Shown piece after piece: positions 55,068 to 64,000 of a stretch of DNA of 64,000 nt. A program made the translations under genes and the position numbers. Numbering within the stretch: position 1 is the first letter of the stretch; every line of letters begins with the position of its first letter. Source of the DNA: Amycolatopsis decaplanina DSM 44594 (lineage in GTDB: Bacteria > Actinomycetota > Actinomycetes > Mycobacteriales > Pseudonocardiaceae); NCBI RefSeq assembly GCF_000342005.1, contig NZ_AOHO01000019.1, positions 209,963-273,962 on the forward strand, given 5' to 3'. The notes beneath the pieces are model-generated. The model was not told the DNA's origin. It saw only the letters and a list, made by a program, of their open reading frames with translations, and ran no database searches.

Positions 55068-57020
55068 ATGCGTCGTCTCGCTGGCGCGCTCGTCGCCGCC
55101 TGCACGCTCACCGCCCTCTGCGCCGTTCCGGCGGCCGCCGACGAGAGTCCACCGCCACCTGTCGCGACCCCGCCGATGGGCTGGAACAGCTGGAACAAGT
55201 TCGGCTGCGACATCACCGAAGAGCTGATCCGGGAAACCGCGGACGCGATGGTGTCGTCCGGGATGAAGGCCGCGGGCTACCAGTACGTCAACATCGACGA
55301 TTGCTGGGCCGAGAAGAACCGCACCCCCGACGGGAAGTACGAGCCACATCGGACCCGCTTTCCCAGCGGTATCAAGGCGTTGGCCGACTACGTGCACGGA
55401 AAGGGCCTGAAACTCGGCATCTACACCAGCGCGGGCACGGAAACCTGCGCGCGGACCATGCCCGGTTCACTCGATCACGAGGAGGTCGACGCACAGACGT
55501 TCGCGGACTGGGGAGTCGACTACCTCAAATACGACAACTGCCACAACCAGGGCCGCCCCGCGCTGGAGCGGTACACGAAAATGGGCGAGGCACTGAAGAA
55601 GACCGGCCGCCCGATCGTCTACGCCCTCTGCGAATGGGGTGAGAACAAGCCCTGGGAATGGGGCAAGGCCGCGGGGGCGCAGTTGTGGCGCACCACCGGC
55701 GACATCAGCGACACCTGGTCGAGCATGACCAACCTCCTCGACCAGCAGGTCGGCCTCGAAGGCTACGCCGGACCAGGCGGCTGGAACGACCCGGACATGC
55801 TCGAAGTCGGCAACGGCGGCATGACCGACGCGGAATACCGGTCCCACTTCGCGCTCTGGTCGCTGCTCAACGCCCCGCTGCTGGCGGGCAACGACCTGCG
55901 TTCGATGTCCGAAGCGACCAAGAAGATCTTGCTCAACAAGGATCTTCTCGCGGTCGACCAGGACTGGGGCGGCGAGCAGGGCCGCAAGATCCGCGACGAC
56001 GGCGACACCGAGGTGTGGGCCAAGCCGATGTCCGACGGCTCTGAAGTCGTCGTGCTGTTCAATCGCGGCCGCGCGCCGGCGACCCTGTCCGCCACCACCG
56101 GGGAGATCGGCGCCCCCGCGGCGTCCGGCTACCGGGTCCGGGATCTGTGGACCGGCGCGGAGACCGAGTCCGCCGGCACCCTGCGGGCCGGCGTGCCCGG
56201 TCATGGCTCCGCGGTCTTCCGCGTCTGGCCGTCGAACCAGCCGAAGGCCGCGCCGCATACGACGCTTTCCTTGGGGTCACCCGAATACGCCGCCGTCGAC
56301 AAACCGTTCACCGCGACGCTGCGGGTCTTCAACGACGGCCGGACGCCGGTGCGGTCGGGCATGGTGAAGCTGACGGTCGGCGCGGGCTGGAAGCCGGACG
56401 GCGGCACCGAAGTGCGGATTCCCGCTGTCGCGCCGGGTAAGTCGTGGGAGCGGACCTGGACCGTACGCCCGTCGTCCCCCGGTGGCGACCGCGTCGAGGT
56501 CGCCGGACGGTTCGACTACCGGACGTCCTGGGGTGCGCGATCGTTGTCCACGAACGGCAGCGCTCCCCTCGTCAAACCTCCGGTCGCCGGGACGAGCGCG
56601 TTGTCGAAGGCGGCGTTCATGACGGCGGACAACGGCTACGGGCCGGTGGAACGCGGGACCAGCAATGGTGAATCGAGTACCGGTGACGGCCACCGGATGA
56701 GCATCGGCGGGGTGCCCTACGACGACGGGCTGGGCGTCCACGCGCCGTCGAAGGTCCGGCTCTACCTCGGCGGCGGATGCGCGTCGTTCACTTCGTTCGT
56801 AGGGGTCGACGACGAGAAGGCCGGGGGCAGTGTGGCGTTCGAGATCGTCGGTGACGGAAAGCGGCTGGCGAACACCGGTGTGCTCAAGCGGGGCCAGGCC
56901 GCTGAGAAGCTTTCCGTGCCACTGAGCGGGGTTCAGGTGCTCGACCTGGTCGTCACGGACGGCGGTGACGGCGTCGACTCCGACCACGCGGACTGGGCAG
57001 GCGCCTCCCTGACCTGCTGA
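55068..57020 (+). CDS. Secreted GH27 alpha-galactosidase with NPCBM-type C-terminal domain
   Basis: A 650-residue secreted glycosidase. Signal peptide to about residue 24 (LAGALVAACTLTALCAVPAAA). GH27 barrel (~35-390) with PPMGWNSWNKFGCD, nucleophile Asp156 in YLKYDNC and the acid/base Asp in GGWNDPDML. A beta-sandwich linker (~400-490) precedes an NPCBM-like carbohydrate-binding domain (~515-650: FMTADNGYGPVERGTSNGE, ASFTSFVGVDDE, VLDLVVTDGGDG). It would release terminal alpha-galactose, or beta-L-arabinopyranose in some actinobacterial homologues. ATG at 55068 lies behind TGGAGGA. Monocistronic, ending 2 bp before a palindrome. Confidence 0.93.
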   Translation: MRRLAGALVAACTLTALCAVPAAADESPPPPVATPPMGWNSWNKFGCDITEELIRETADAMVSSGMKAAGYQYVNIDDCWAEKNRTPDGKYEPHRTRFPSGIKALADYVHGKGLKLGIYTSAGTETCARTMPGSLDHEEVDAQTFADWGVDYLKYDNCHNQGRPALERYTKMGEALKKTGRPIVYALCEWGENKPWEWGKAAGAQLWRTTGDISDTWSSMTNLLDQQVGLEGYAGPGGWNDPDMLEVGNGGMTDAEYRSHFALWSLLNAPLLAGNDLRSMSEATKKILLNKDLLAVDQDWGGEQGRKIRDDGDTEVWAKPMSDGSEVVVLFNRGRAPATLSATTGEIGAPAASGYRVRDLWTGAETESAGTLRAGVPGHGSAVFRVWPSNQPKAAPHTTLSLGSPEYAAVDKPFTATLRVFNDGRTPVRSGMVKLTVGAGWKPDGGTEVRIPAVAPGKSWERTWTVRPSSPGGDRVEVAGRFDYRTSWGARSLSTNGSAPLVKPPVAGTSALSKAAFMTADNGYGPVERGTSNGESSTGDGHRMSIGGVPYDDGLGVHAPSKVRLYLGGGCASFTSFVGVDDEKAGGSVAFEIVGDGKRLANTGVLKRGQAAEKLSVPLSGVQVLDLVVTDGGDGVDSDHADWAGASLTC

Positions 57021-57021
57021 A

Positions 57022-57069
57022 GCTCGTGAGTGGTAAGGACGGTTCTAACCGTCCTTACCACTCACGAGC
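57022..57069. repeat. Family A palindrome, copy 7 (full, inverted centre)
   Basis: 23-bp perfect arms with CT at the centre instead of AG, that is, the element in the opposite orientation. It lies between the convergent alpha-galactosidase and GntR genes and supplies the GntR stop codon (57062-57064). Confidence 0.9.
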
Positions 57070-57757
57070 CCCGGCGGTCGTATGCGGCCAGAAGCTGCTT
57101 TTCCGCGTCCCGCAGGTACTTCTCCAGCGCCGTCTCGGCGGCCCCGAACCGGCCTCGCTCCAGATCCCGCAGGATCCGCTCGTGCCGTTCCAGGAACGGC
57201 TCGAAGAACGCGCGTGTGTTCTCCGCCAGCACGAAGAAGAGCCGCGTCTCCGCCAGCACCTGGCGCATCGTCGTGCTGACCCGCTCGCTGCCCGCCAGAT
57301 CTCCCACCGCCTGATGGAACGCGATACTCGCCGTCCCGACGGCCTGCCAGTCGCCTTCGCCTGCCGCGCCACGGCCATCCCGCACCGCGATCGCGATCTC
57401 CGAAAGATCCACAGTGGACAGTTCGGAAGCGCGCCGCAGCGCACCGCATTCGGTGACCCGCCGCATCACGTAGAGATCAGAGATGTCCTGCGCGGTCAGT
57501 TCCCGTACGAACACGCCGCGGTTGAGTTCGTGCACCGCGAGCCGTTCGTGCGCCAGCAGCTGGAAGGACTCGCGCAGAGTGTTGCGCGAAACGCCCAGCG
57601 CGGCGCTGATCGACGGTTCGGAAAGCCTCGACCCCGGCGGGAAGACGCCTTCGGTGATGCGCTGGCGCAGGATCTCGGCGACCCGTTCCGCGGTCCCGTT
57701 CCGTTCGAGCAGGGGCCTGTCGCGGGCCGGCGTTTCCTCGTCGGCAGGAGTGGACAC
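57062..57757 (-). CDS. GntR/FadR-family (FCD) regulator
   Basis: A 231-residue GntR protein: N-terminal winged helix ERVAEILRQRITEGVFPPGSRLSEPSISAALGVSRNTLRESFQLL and a C-terminal FCD helical domain with FHQAVGDLAGSERV and the metal/ligand positions typical of the family (IAFHQAV, ERHERILRDL). GTG at 57757 lies 4 bp after the SDR stop. As the last gene of the TPP/hydantoinase operon it is the likely regulator, acting at the dyad near 63961. Its stop codon is inside the palindrome. Confidence 0.9.
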   Translation of the reverse strand: MSTPADEETPARDRPLLERNGTAERVAEILRQRITEGVFPPGSRLSEPSISAALGVSRNTLRESFQLLAHERLAVHELNRGVFVRELTAQDISDLYVMRRVTECGALRRASELSTVDLSEIAIAVRDGRGAAGEGDWQAVGTASIAFHQAVGDLAGSERVSTTMRQVLAETRLFFVLAENTRAFFEPFLERHERILRDLERGRFGAAETALEKYLRDAEKQLLAAYDRRGS

Positions 57758-57761
57758 GGCG

Positions 57762-58553
57762 CTACCTGACACCGAGTTCGAAGTCGAGGCTGTACCGGTT
57801 CCCCGGCATGGCACCGGCGGCCTTGGCGCCGTCGATCGGGAGCGCGACCCCGTTGACGAACCTGGATTCGTCACTGGCCAGGAAGACCACGGCCTTCGCG
57901 ACCTCCCACGCCTCGCCGACCCGCCCGGCGGGCGTGCTCGCGACCAGCTGGTGTTGCTTGGCTTCGAAGTCCTCCGGCGACGCGAGCGTGCCGCGCAGCA
58001 TGTCCGTGTCGATCGCGCCCGGGTTGACCGTGTTCGCACGGATCCCCTGGTGCGCGTGCGCGACGGCGATCGACTTCATCATGCCGACCAGCGCGTGCTT
58101 GGTGGCGTTGTACACCGGGTCGCCGGGTCGGCCCATCACCCCGCCGTTGGACGACGTCGTGACGATGCTGCCCGCCTTGTTCGCGATCATGTGCGGCAGC
58201 ACCGCGCGCGTGCCGAGGAAGGCGGCCCGCACGTTCAGCGCGAAGATGTTGTCGAATTCCGCCAGTGTGGTGTCCGCCAGGGGTTTCCCGAGGTGGATGC
58301 CGACGTTGTTGAAGAGCACGTCGATCCGGCCGGTTTCGGCGAGCACGCCGCGCACGAACTCGTCGACCTGTCCTTCGTCGGTGGCGTCCACAAGGGAGTA
58401 TGCGGCACCGTCGACGGATTCCGCGGGCTCGCGGATGTCGCTGGAGAACACGGTCGCGCCTTCGGCGACGAACTCCTTCACGGTGGCGAGCCCGATGCCC
58501 CTGGCACCGCCGAAGACCACCGCGACCTTGCCTGCCAGCCGACCCATGCTCAT
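57762..58553 (-). CDS. Short-chain dehydrogenase of the catabolic operon
   Basis: A 263-residue classical SDR: VAVVFGGARGIGLATVKEFVAEG, LFNNVGIH, Ser in VTTSSNGGVMG, and Y-N-A-T-K with HALVGMMKS. ATG at 58553 overlaps the hydantoinase-B stop by ATGA; ATG 58547 has better spacing from GGAGG and is a fair alternative. It probably oxidises or reduces an alcohol/ketone intermediate of the substrate handled by this operon. Confidence 0.88.
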   Translation of the reverse strand: MSMGRLAGKVAVVFGGARGIGLATVKEFVAEGATVFSSDIREPAESVDGAAYSLVDATDEGQVDEFVRGVLAETGRIDVLFNNVGIHLGKPLADTTLAEFDNIFALNVRAAFLGTRAVLPHMIANKAGSIVTTSSNGGVMGRPGDPVYNATKHALVGMMKSIAVAHAHQGIRANTVNPGAIDTDMLRGTLASPEDFEAKQHQLVASTPAGRVGEAWEVAKAVVFLASDESRFVNGVALPIDGAKAAGAMPGNRYSLDFELGVR

Positions 58554-60259
58554 TTCCTCCCTCTCGACGAAACCGCCGTGTAGTCCTCCGGAAGGCGCAC
58601 CAGCGCCTCGGGATCTCCGTGATAGGTGACTTCGACGCCGTACAGTTCGCGCGCCGCTTCCACCGAGATGTATCCGTCGACGACGTCGGCGAGCACGGCC
58701 TCCGGATCCCGTTCCCGCGGGTCGCCGTAACCGCCGCCGCCCGGGAGGATCACGTTCACCACGTCGTCCGGCCGCAGGTTCACCCGGCTCTTCGAAGGCA
58801 AGGCACCGCGGGCGAGTTCGAACCGGCCCACCGCCCCGTCGTGTCCCGAGTCCACACCGGACGCCGGTCGGCGCACCCGATCGACGTTTCCGTTGACACT
58901 CCAAGAGATTTCGCCGCGGGCGGCCATCGACGTGCACTGGCCGAGGCCACCGCGCCACCGCCCGGCGCCGCCGGAGTCCGTACGCAGGACACGTTCGCGC
59001 TGGATCAACGGCGCCATCGTTTCGATGATCTCCGTCGGCGTGGACCGCAAGCCGCTGGGGAATCCGGTGGTGTTGAGTCCGTCCTTGGTCGCCCTTGCAC
59101 CGACTCCACCGGTCTGGAAGACGTTGAGCATGAACTCGCGGCCCCCGGCGTCCGCACCGCGCCAGATCGTCATCCACAACGCGTCCGCGCTGTGCGCCAA
59201 AGCGTTGCCGGGTAACGCTTCGTGCAGGGCGGTGATCAGCAGCGAGGGCAGGAAATGCCCGATCAGGTGCCGGGACGCGACCGGCGCGGGCGGCGTGCAG
59301 TTGAGCACCGATCCCTCCGGCGCGGTGACGTGCACCGGCCGGAACGAACCCGCGTTGTGCGGCACTTCCGGGGAAATGGCCGCCTTGACGGCGAACGAGG
59401 CGTACGCCCTGGTGTAGTTGAGGACGACGTTGATCCCGCGTCGGTTCTGCGGCGAAGACCCGGCGAAGTCGAGGTGGATCTCCTCGCCGTCGACGGTCAC
59501 GGCGACCTTGAGGACGACCTCTTCGTCGTCGAAACCGTCCGTCATCAGTTCGCTGGTGTACGTGCCGTCCGGCAGTTTCCCCAGCGCGTCCCGCAGCGCC
59601 CGTTCGGACCGGTTCATGATCTCCGCCGCGACGTCGTCGAGCGAGTCGAGCTCGAACTCCTCCAGCAACCGCAAGAGGCCGGCGGCACCGACCTCGTTCC
59701 CGGTGACCTGGGCGTACAGATCGCCGATGGTCTCCTCCGGGGTGCGGACGTTCGCGCGGATCAGCAGTTCGAGATCCGCGTTGACCTCGCCCGCGCGGAG
59801 GAACTTCATGATCGGCAGCCGCAGTCCCTCTTCGAAGACCTCGTTCGCCTCGGCCGAGACCAGTCGCCCACCGATATCCGGGGCGTGGCAACAGGAAGCG
59901 AACCACGCGACCAGCCGCCCCCGCAGGAACACCGGTGTCGCGACGGTGATGTCGTTGATCTGCCCGGCCGTCTGCCACGGGTCGTTGGTGAGCAGGACGT
60001 CCCCCGGCACGAGCGTCTCCGGCGGGTACGCGGCGACGAACTGGTGCATCCCGGTCGCCATCGCGTTGATGTGGCCGGGAGTCCCGCCGACGGACTGGCC
60101 GATCATCTCACCGCGCGAGTCGAACACCGCGCAGGCCAGATCGAGCGATTCCCGCACCACGGACGAGAACGCCGTGTTGACGAGCGCGTTCTGCTGTTCA
60201 GTGAGGATCGAGTGCAGCCGGTTTCCCAGCACCCCCACCAGGATCGGGTCCACGCTCAC
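58550..60259 (-). CDS. Hydantoinase B/oxoprolinase-family subunit
   Basis: A 569-residue HyuB-type subunit: VVRESLDLACAVFDSRGEMIGQSVGGTPGHI, PGDVLLTNDPWQTAGQINDI and FASCCHAPDIGG are the diagnostic N-terminal segments, and VNVILPGGGGYGDPRERDPE closes the protein. With HyuA it would form an ATP-dependent amidohydrolase for a cyclic amide or a carboxylase-type enzyme. GTG at 60259 overlaps the HyuA stop. True substrate (oxoproline, hydantoin, caprolactam, ketone) is not readable. Confidence 0.9.
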   Translation of the reverse strand: MSVDPILVGVLGNRLHSILTEQQNALVNTAFSSVVRESLDLACAVFDSRGEMIGQSVGGTPGHINAMATGMHQFVAAYPPETLVPGDVLLTNDPWQTAGQINDITVATPVFLRGRLVAWFASCCHAPDIGGRLVSAEANEVFEEGLRLPIMKFLRAGEVNADLELLIRANVRTPEETIGDLYAQVTGNEVGAAGLLRLLEEFELDSLDDVAAEIMNRSERALRDALGKLPDGTYTSELMTDGFDDEEVVLKVAVTVDGEEIHLDFAGSSPQNRRGINVVLNYTRAYASFAVKAAISPEVPHNAGSFRPVHVTAPEGSVLNCTPPAPVASRHLIGHFLPSLLITALHEALPGNALAHSADALWMTIWRGADAGGREFMLNVFQTGGVGARATKDGLNTTGFPSGLRSTPTEIIETMAPLIQRERVLRTDSGGAGRWRGGLGQCTSMAARGEISWSVNGNVDRVRRPASGVDSGHDGAVGRFELARGALPSKSRVNLRPDDVVNVILPGGGGYGDPRERDPEAVLADVVDGYISVEAARELYGVEVTYHGDPEALVRLPEDYTAVSSRGRK

Positions 60260-62316
60260 ACCGTCACCACCAGACTGGCGTCGTCGCCGACGACACAGTG
60301 CGCACCCGGTGGAACGACCACAGTGGACTCTCGTTCCTCCACGATGGCCGGGCCCTCGACGCGATCACCCGGCTTGAGCAGGTACCGGTCGAACACCGCC
60401 GTGTCGACAAAGCCACCTTTGGCGGGAAAGTACGCTGGACGGCTCCCCTTGCGCGCGTCGCCCTCGGCTTCGGCGCCCGCGAGTTTCAGCGTGACCTCGG
60501 GTACCGGACCGCTGGAAACGACCCGCCAGTTGAGCACCTCGATCCCGACGTCCGGTCCGGTCCGCCGATACAGCGTCCGATAGGTCTCAGTGAACGCGTC
60601 GATCAGCGACTCCGGCCACTCCCCCGGCTCGACCGGCACACGGATCTCATAGCCTTGCCCGGAGTACCGCATCTCGGCGATCCGGCGGTGCGTCACCTCC
60701 GCACCGTCCACACCGGACTTCTCCAGCAGTTCCGCACCCTCGGCCTCCATCTCGGCGAACAGCGCGTCGACCTGTTCCCGGGAGAGATCGAGTACCGCTG
60801 AGCGCGCCGAACGCACGAAGTCGAAAGCCAGTGGTGCGGTGAGGAATCCCGCCGCGCTCAGCACCCCGGCGGCGGGCGGCGCGACCACCTCGGGCGCGCC
60901 GAGCGCCCGCGCCACGCCGACGCCGTGCACCGGTCCCGCACCGCCGAAAGTGAACATCGGCAGCTTCGCCGGATCCTTGCCGCGTTCGACGGCGTGGACG
61001 CGTGCGGCGTTGGCCATGTCTTCGTTGACGCTGGTGTGAATGCCCCAGGCGGCCTCTTCGACGCTGACGCCGAGCGGCCCGGCGATCTTCGAGCGGATCG
61101 CCTCACGCGCGCCCTCGGCGTCCAAAGTCATTCCGCCGCCGAGGAAATACCCCGGATCCAGATACCCGAGCACGAGGTCGGCGTCGGTCACGGTCGGCTC
61201 GGTGCCGCCTCGTCCGTAACAGACCGGGCCGGGTTCGGACCCCGCCGAATCCGGGCCGACGGTGAGCAGGCCGAGCGCGTCGATGCGCGCGATCGAGCCG
61301 CCACCGACGCCGATCTCGATCATGTCCGTGACCGGCACCTTGACCGGCAGGCCGGATCCCGGCAGCAGCCGGTATTTCCGGTCCACTTCGAACTCGTGCG
61401 TTACCAGCGGCGCGCCGCCGGAGATCATGCACAGTTTCGCCGTCGTGCCGCCCATGTCGAAGGCCAGGAGATCCTCGACACCGGCGCCCGCGCCGATCGC
61501 GGCCGCGGCCAGCGCGCCGCCGGCCGGACCGGATTCGAGGATGCGGATCGGGTAGCGCGCGGCCGTGTCGACGGTCGCGATCCCGCCGTTGGACAGCATG
61601 ATGTGCGGCGACGGCCGCACCCCGGTCTCGTGCAGGCGCCTTTCCAGATCACGCAGATAGCGTTCGGTGAGGTCCTGGACATACACGTTCGCGACCGTGG
61701 TGGACGCGCGTTCGAACTCGCGGATCTCGGGGACGACCTCGCTGGACAGCGCGATCCGCAGCCTCGGCGCGACGTCCTGGAGCACCTCGGCGGCCCGCCG
61801 TTCGTGCGCGGGATTGGTGAAGGCGTGCAGGAAACAGATCGCCACCGCGTCGATCCCGCGGGTGTCGAGTTCGCGGCCGAGGCGCGCGACGTATCCCTCG
61901 TCCAGTCCCGTGTGGACGGTTCCGTCGGCGAGGATCCGCTCGGGGACGTCGAAGCGCAGGTGACGCGGGATCAGCGGGGCGGGGAGTTCGATGAGCAGGT
62001 CGTACAGTTCGTACCGGTGCTCGCGCCGCATCTCCAGCACGTCACGGAACCCGGCGGTCGCGAGCAGCGCGGTGCGCGCTCCCTTGCGTTCGATCAGCGC
62101 GTTCGTGACCAGTGTCGTGCCGTGCACGAATTGCTCGACATCGCCCGCGTCCAGCCCGGCTTCGGCGAGTGTCCTTTTGAGACCTTCCTCGACAGCGCGA
62201 GCGGGTTCGTCGTGCGTCGTCAGCACTTTGCCGACGGCGACGACCCCGGTCTCGTCGAGCACGCAGAGATCGGTGAACGTGCCGCCGATGTCCACGCCGA
62301 CGCGGAGCCCGGTCAC
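60256..62316 (-). CDS. Hydantoinase A/oxoprolinase-family subunit
   Basis: A 686-residue HyuA-type ASKHA-fold ATPase: VGVDIGGTFTDLCVLDETG (phosphate 1), HGTTLVTNALIERKGARTAL, LLAFDMGGTTAKLCMI (phosphate 2) and FTFGGAGPVHGVGVARALG. GTG at 62316 overlaps the TPP-enzyme stop by GTGA. It phosphorylates the amide oxygen or equivalent in partnership with the B subunit. Confidence 0.92.
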   Translation of the reverse strand: MTGLRVGVDIGGTFTDLCVLDETGVVAVGKVLTTHDEPARAVEEGLKRTLAEAGLDAGDVEQFVHGTTLVTNALIERKGARTALLATAGFRDVLEMRREHRYELYDLLIELPAPLIPRHLRFDVPERILADGTVHTGLDEGYVARLGRELDTRGIDAVAICFLHAFTNPAHERRAAEVLQDVAPRLRIALSSEVVPEIREFERASTTVANVYVQDLTERYLRDLERRLHETGVRPSPHIMLSNGGIATVDTAARYPIRILESGPAGGALAAAAIGAGAGVEDLLAFDMGGTTAKLCMISGGAPLVTHEFEVDRKYRLLPGSGLPVKVPVTDMIEIGVGGGSIARIDALGLLTVGPDSAGSEPGPVCYGRGGTEPTVTDADLVLGYLDPGYFLGGGMTLDAEGAREAIRSKIAGPLGVSVEEAAWGIHTSVNEDMANAARVHAVERGKDPAKLPMFTFGGAGPVHGVGVARALGAPEVVAPPAAGVLSAAGFLTAPLAFDFVRSARSAVLDLSREQVDALFAEMEAEGAELLEKSGVDGAEVTHRRIAEMRYSGQGYEIRVPVEPGEWPESLIDAFTETYRTLYRRTGPDVGIEVLNWRVVSSGPVPEVTLKLAGAEAEGDARKGSRPAYFPAKGGFVDTAVFDRYLLKPGDRVEGPAIVEERESTVVVPPGAHCVVGDDASLVVTV

Positions 62317-63944
62317 GAAGGACCCTTGCGATACCAGCGCGGCGAGGTGTTCAGCGGCGGCGCCATCTTCGCGCGGACGACCAGCACATTGGGCTCGTCG
62401 GACTCGACGAACTCGCCGAGCAGCCGCCGGAACGCGCGCCCGAATCCGGAGACGCGGTCCGCGTGCACCCCGAAAGACCTGGCCAGGCCGACGAAATCGG
62501 GGCTGTCCCAGTCGACGCCCCGGCGCGGCAGCCCGGCGCGGTCCTGGTCGTACCGGAGCATCCCGTAGCCGCCGTCGTCGACGATGATCGTCGTGACCGG
62601 CAGCTGTTCCTGCGCCAGCGTGTGGAGATCACCGCAGCCGAACAGGAAGCCGCCGTCACCGGTGACGCAGATCGCCCGGCCGGCGCCCGCGGCACCCGCG
62701 CCGAGCGCGGCGGGGAAGCCGTAACCGAGCGTGCCCCAGCCCATGGGATACGCGAGCTTGCGTGGCGCGCGGACCCGATGGAACCCGCCGATCCAATACC
62801 CGGCCACGCACATGTCCGCGACCACGACGGCGTCCGGCGGCAACACCTCATCCAAAGTGGACAGGAGGTCCGCGGCTTGCGGTTCTTCTTCCTTGATCCG
62901 CCGCCGGACCCGGGCGGAGACCTTGGCGAGCCTGCCGACGAGCGCCGCGATACCCGGCCGTTCCTCGACCTTCAGCGCCTCGACGAGCACCCGGGCGTCC
63001 CCGACCAGCGTGATGTCCGGCCGGTAGTTCTTGGCCGCGTCGTCCGGGTCGACGTTGATCGCGATGAGCTTCTTCGGCTGCGGCATCAGCCAGTTCTGCG
63101 TCATCAGCCCGTCGAAGTCGGTGCCGATGGCGAGAACCACGTCGGCCTCGTCCCACAGCGCGCCGACCTCGGGCGCGTGCACCGGATTGGGGGCGAGACA
63201 GGGATGATCGACCGGCAGGAGCCCGCGAGCGCCGAACGTGGTGAGCACCGGCGCGGCCAGCCGTTCGGCGAGTTTCCCGATCGCCTCGCCCGCCTCGGCG
63301 CGCAGCGCGCCGCCTCCCGCCCAGATCAGCGGCCGGTCGGCGGCGGCCAGCAAGGCCTCGGCCTCGGTGAGATCCGGGATCTCGGACGGCCGGGCGTGCG
63401 ACCTCGGCGGACGGCGCGCGGGCGTCCGCTCCGACAGGAAGTCCGTGGGGATGCCGAGGTAGACCGGCCCGCTCTGCGGCTGGAGCGCGAGCCGGGCGGC
63501 GCGGTGGAGGGTGGCGGCGACCTGGTCGGCACTCGGGACGGTGAACCCGGCCTTGGTGACCGGCGCGAACATCGCCTGCTGATCCGATGTCTCGTGCAGC
63601 ACGCCTCGGACCACCCCGGGCCGCCGCAGCGTGGACGGGATGTCGGTCGCGATGATGAGGACGGGCGCGGCCGAAGCCATGGCCTCGCCGGCGGCGGCGA
63701 GCGTGTTCGCCGCGCCGGGCCCCGTGGTCACCAGGGCGACGCCGAGCTTCCCCGTCGCGCGGGCGTAACCGTCGGCCGCGTACCCGGCCGTCTGCTCGTG
63801 CCGGACCCCGACGAGCCGGATGTCCGTATCGGCCAGCGCCTCCCATAACGGCAGGTTGTGCACCCCGGGGAGACCGAAGACGACTTCGGTCCCCAGAGCG
63901 GTCAGCGCGTCGACGAGATGCTGGGCTCCGGTGGGTGCAGGCAC
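62313..63944 (-). CDS. TPP-dependent acetolactate-synthase-like enzyme
   Basis: A 543-residue enzyme of the acetolactate synthase/benzoylformate decarboxylase superfamily: catalytic Glu in VGVRHEQTAGYAADGYAR, central domain RPLIWAGGGALRAEAGEAI, and TPP motif GDGGFLFGCGD with VDDGG instead of the common N-N end. A second FAD-binding site is not obvious, so a decarboxylase or carboligase role is as likely as acetolactate synthesis. ATG at 63944 is first in the operon, followed by HyuA, HyuB, SDR and GntR. The link between a TPP enzyme and hydantoinase-type subunits is unusual. Confidence 0.85.
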   Translation of the reverse strand: MPAPTGAQHLVDALTALGTEVVFGLPGVHNLPLWEALADTDIRLVGVRHEQTAGYAADGYARATGKLGVALVTTGPGAANTLAAAGEAMASAAPVLIIATDIPSTLRRPGVVRGVLHETSDQQAMFAPVTKAGFTVPSADQVAATLHRAARLALQPQSGPVYLGIPTDFLSERTPARRPPRSHARPSEIPDLTEAEALLAAADRPLIWAGGGALRAEAGEAIGKLAERLAAPVLTTFGARGLLPVDHPCLAPNPVHAPEVGALWDEADVVLAIGTDFDGLMTQNWLMPQPKKLIAINVDPDDAAKNYRPDITLVGDARVLVEALKVEERPGIAALVGRLAKVSARVRRRIKEEEPQAADLLSTLDEVLPPDAVVVADMCVAGYWIGGFHRVRAPRKLAYPMGWGTLGYGFPAALGAGAAGAGRAICVTGDGGFLFGCGDLHTLAQEQLPVTTIIVDDGGYGMLRYDQDRAGLPRRGVDWDSPDFVGLARSFGVHADRVSGFGRAFRRLLGEFVESDEPNVLVVRAKMAPPLNTSPRWYRKGPS

Positions 63945-63960
63945 CCCGCCGATAGTGCCA

Positions 63961-63975
63961 GATCGTTCAACGATC
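63961..63975. promoter_or_regulatory. GntR (FadR-type) operator upstream of the catabolic operon
   Basis: GATCGTTCAACGATC is a 15-bp perfect inverted repeat. Its core TCGTTCAACGA matches the FCD-subfamily pattern T-n-G-T-n3-A-C-n-A, 17 bp before the start of the first operon gene. Confidence 0.75.
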
Positions 63976-64000
63976 CAGCAACCAACGCGACCGGCTCCCC

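Noticed and set aside
57762..59978. 738-codon minus-strand frame covering the SDR and much of hydantoinase B
   Set aside because: Only its last 264 codons are the SDR; the rest is hydantoinase B read in the wrong frame.

Overview
The window is GC-rich DNA from a filamentous actinomycete, most likely a pseudonocardial genus such as Amycolatopsis. This is inferred from the codon bias, a StrR-type antibiotic regulator, type VII secretion-type genes, a mycothiol-type metal-binding protein, DrrA/DrrB/DrrC-like resistance genes and two separate stretches of secondary-metabolite genes. No 16S rRNA, tRNA, CRISPR array, transposase or replication origin was seen.

Layout. (1) 1-14.2 kb looks like the right end of a natural-product cluster that begins outside the window: a flavin-dependent halogenase, a cation/proton antiporter, a group D flavin monooxygenase and an SgcJ/SnoaL-like protein. 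Beyond them lie a methyltransferase, a DrrAB-type ABC exporter, an MFS exporter, an odd cytochrome P450 without the I-helix acid-alcohol pair, a DHFR-fold protein and a DrrC-like UvrA paralogue. (2) 14.3-15.7 kb holds an orphan response regulator, a group of long hairpin repeats and a truncated phosphotransferase gene. (3) 16.0-29.3 kb is a compact, apparently complete and unrecognised NRPS cluster. A StrR-like regulator has a TTA second codon and a near-perfect StrR-type operator inside its own coding sequence. It is followed by a free-standing carrier protein, a luciferase-like monooxygenase, a P450, a free-standing adenylation protein, a C-(half C)-A-T-reductase NRPS, the two subunits of a 2-oxoacid dehydrogenase E1 without E2 or E3, and an MDMPI-fold protein. 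Both adenylation domains read by eye as valine-like, so a valine-derived dipeptide aldehyde or the pyrazinone it would form is the simplest guess. (4) 29.6-36.2 kb is mixed: a secreted SRPBCC protein, a P-loop kinase-like protein, a GNAT, a YbaB/small helical/WXG three-gene operon, RidA, and an SDR/TetR divergent pair with two operators. (5) 36.3-43.1 kb (minus strand) is a tightly overlapping operon: methyltransferase, FecCD permease, FecE ATPase, iron-siderophore-type lipoprotein, SbnA-like PLP enzyme and ATP-grasp ligase, then a Tat-exported SDR. It is a candidate system for making and importing a small metal chelator. (6) 43-57 kb is mostly ordinary chromosome with three regulators, a GH27 alpha-galactosidase, PH-domain membrane proteins and two decayed genes. 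(7) 57-64 kb (minus strand) is a catabolic-looking operon: TPP enzyme, hydantoinase/oxoprolinase A and B, SDR and GntR regulator, with a GntR-type operator upstream.

Throughout, long near-perfect palindromes sit at gene ends. One 44-50 bp family occurs seven times in full and twice as half copies. Five of the full copies lie between convergent genes, and arm changes in different copies are matched on the opposite arm. They look like bidirectional terminators that spread as repeats, and several coincide with the broken ends of pseudogenes.
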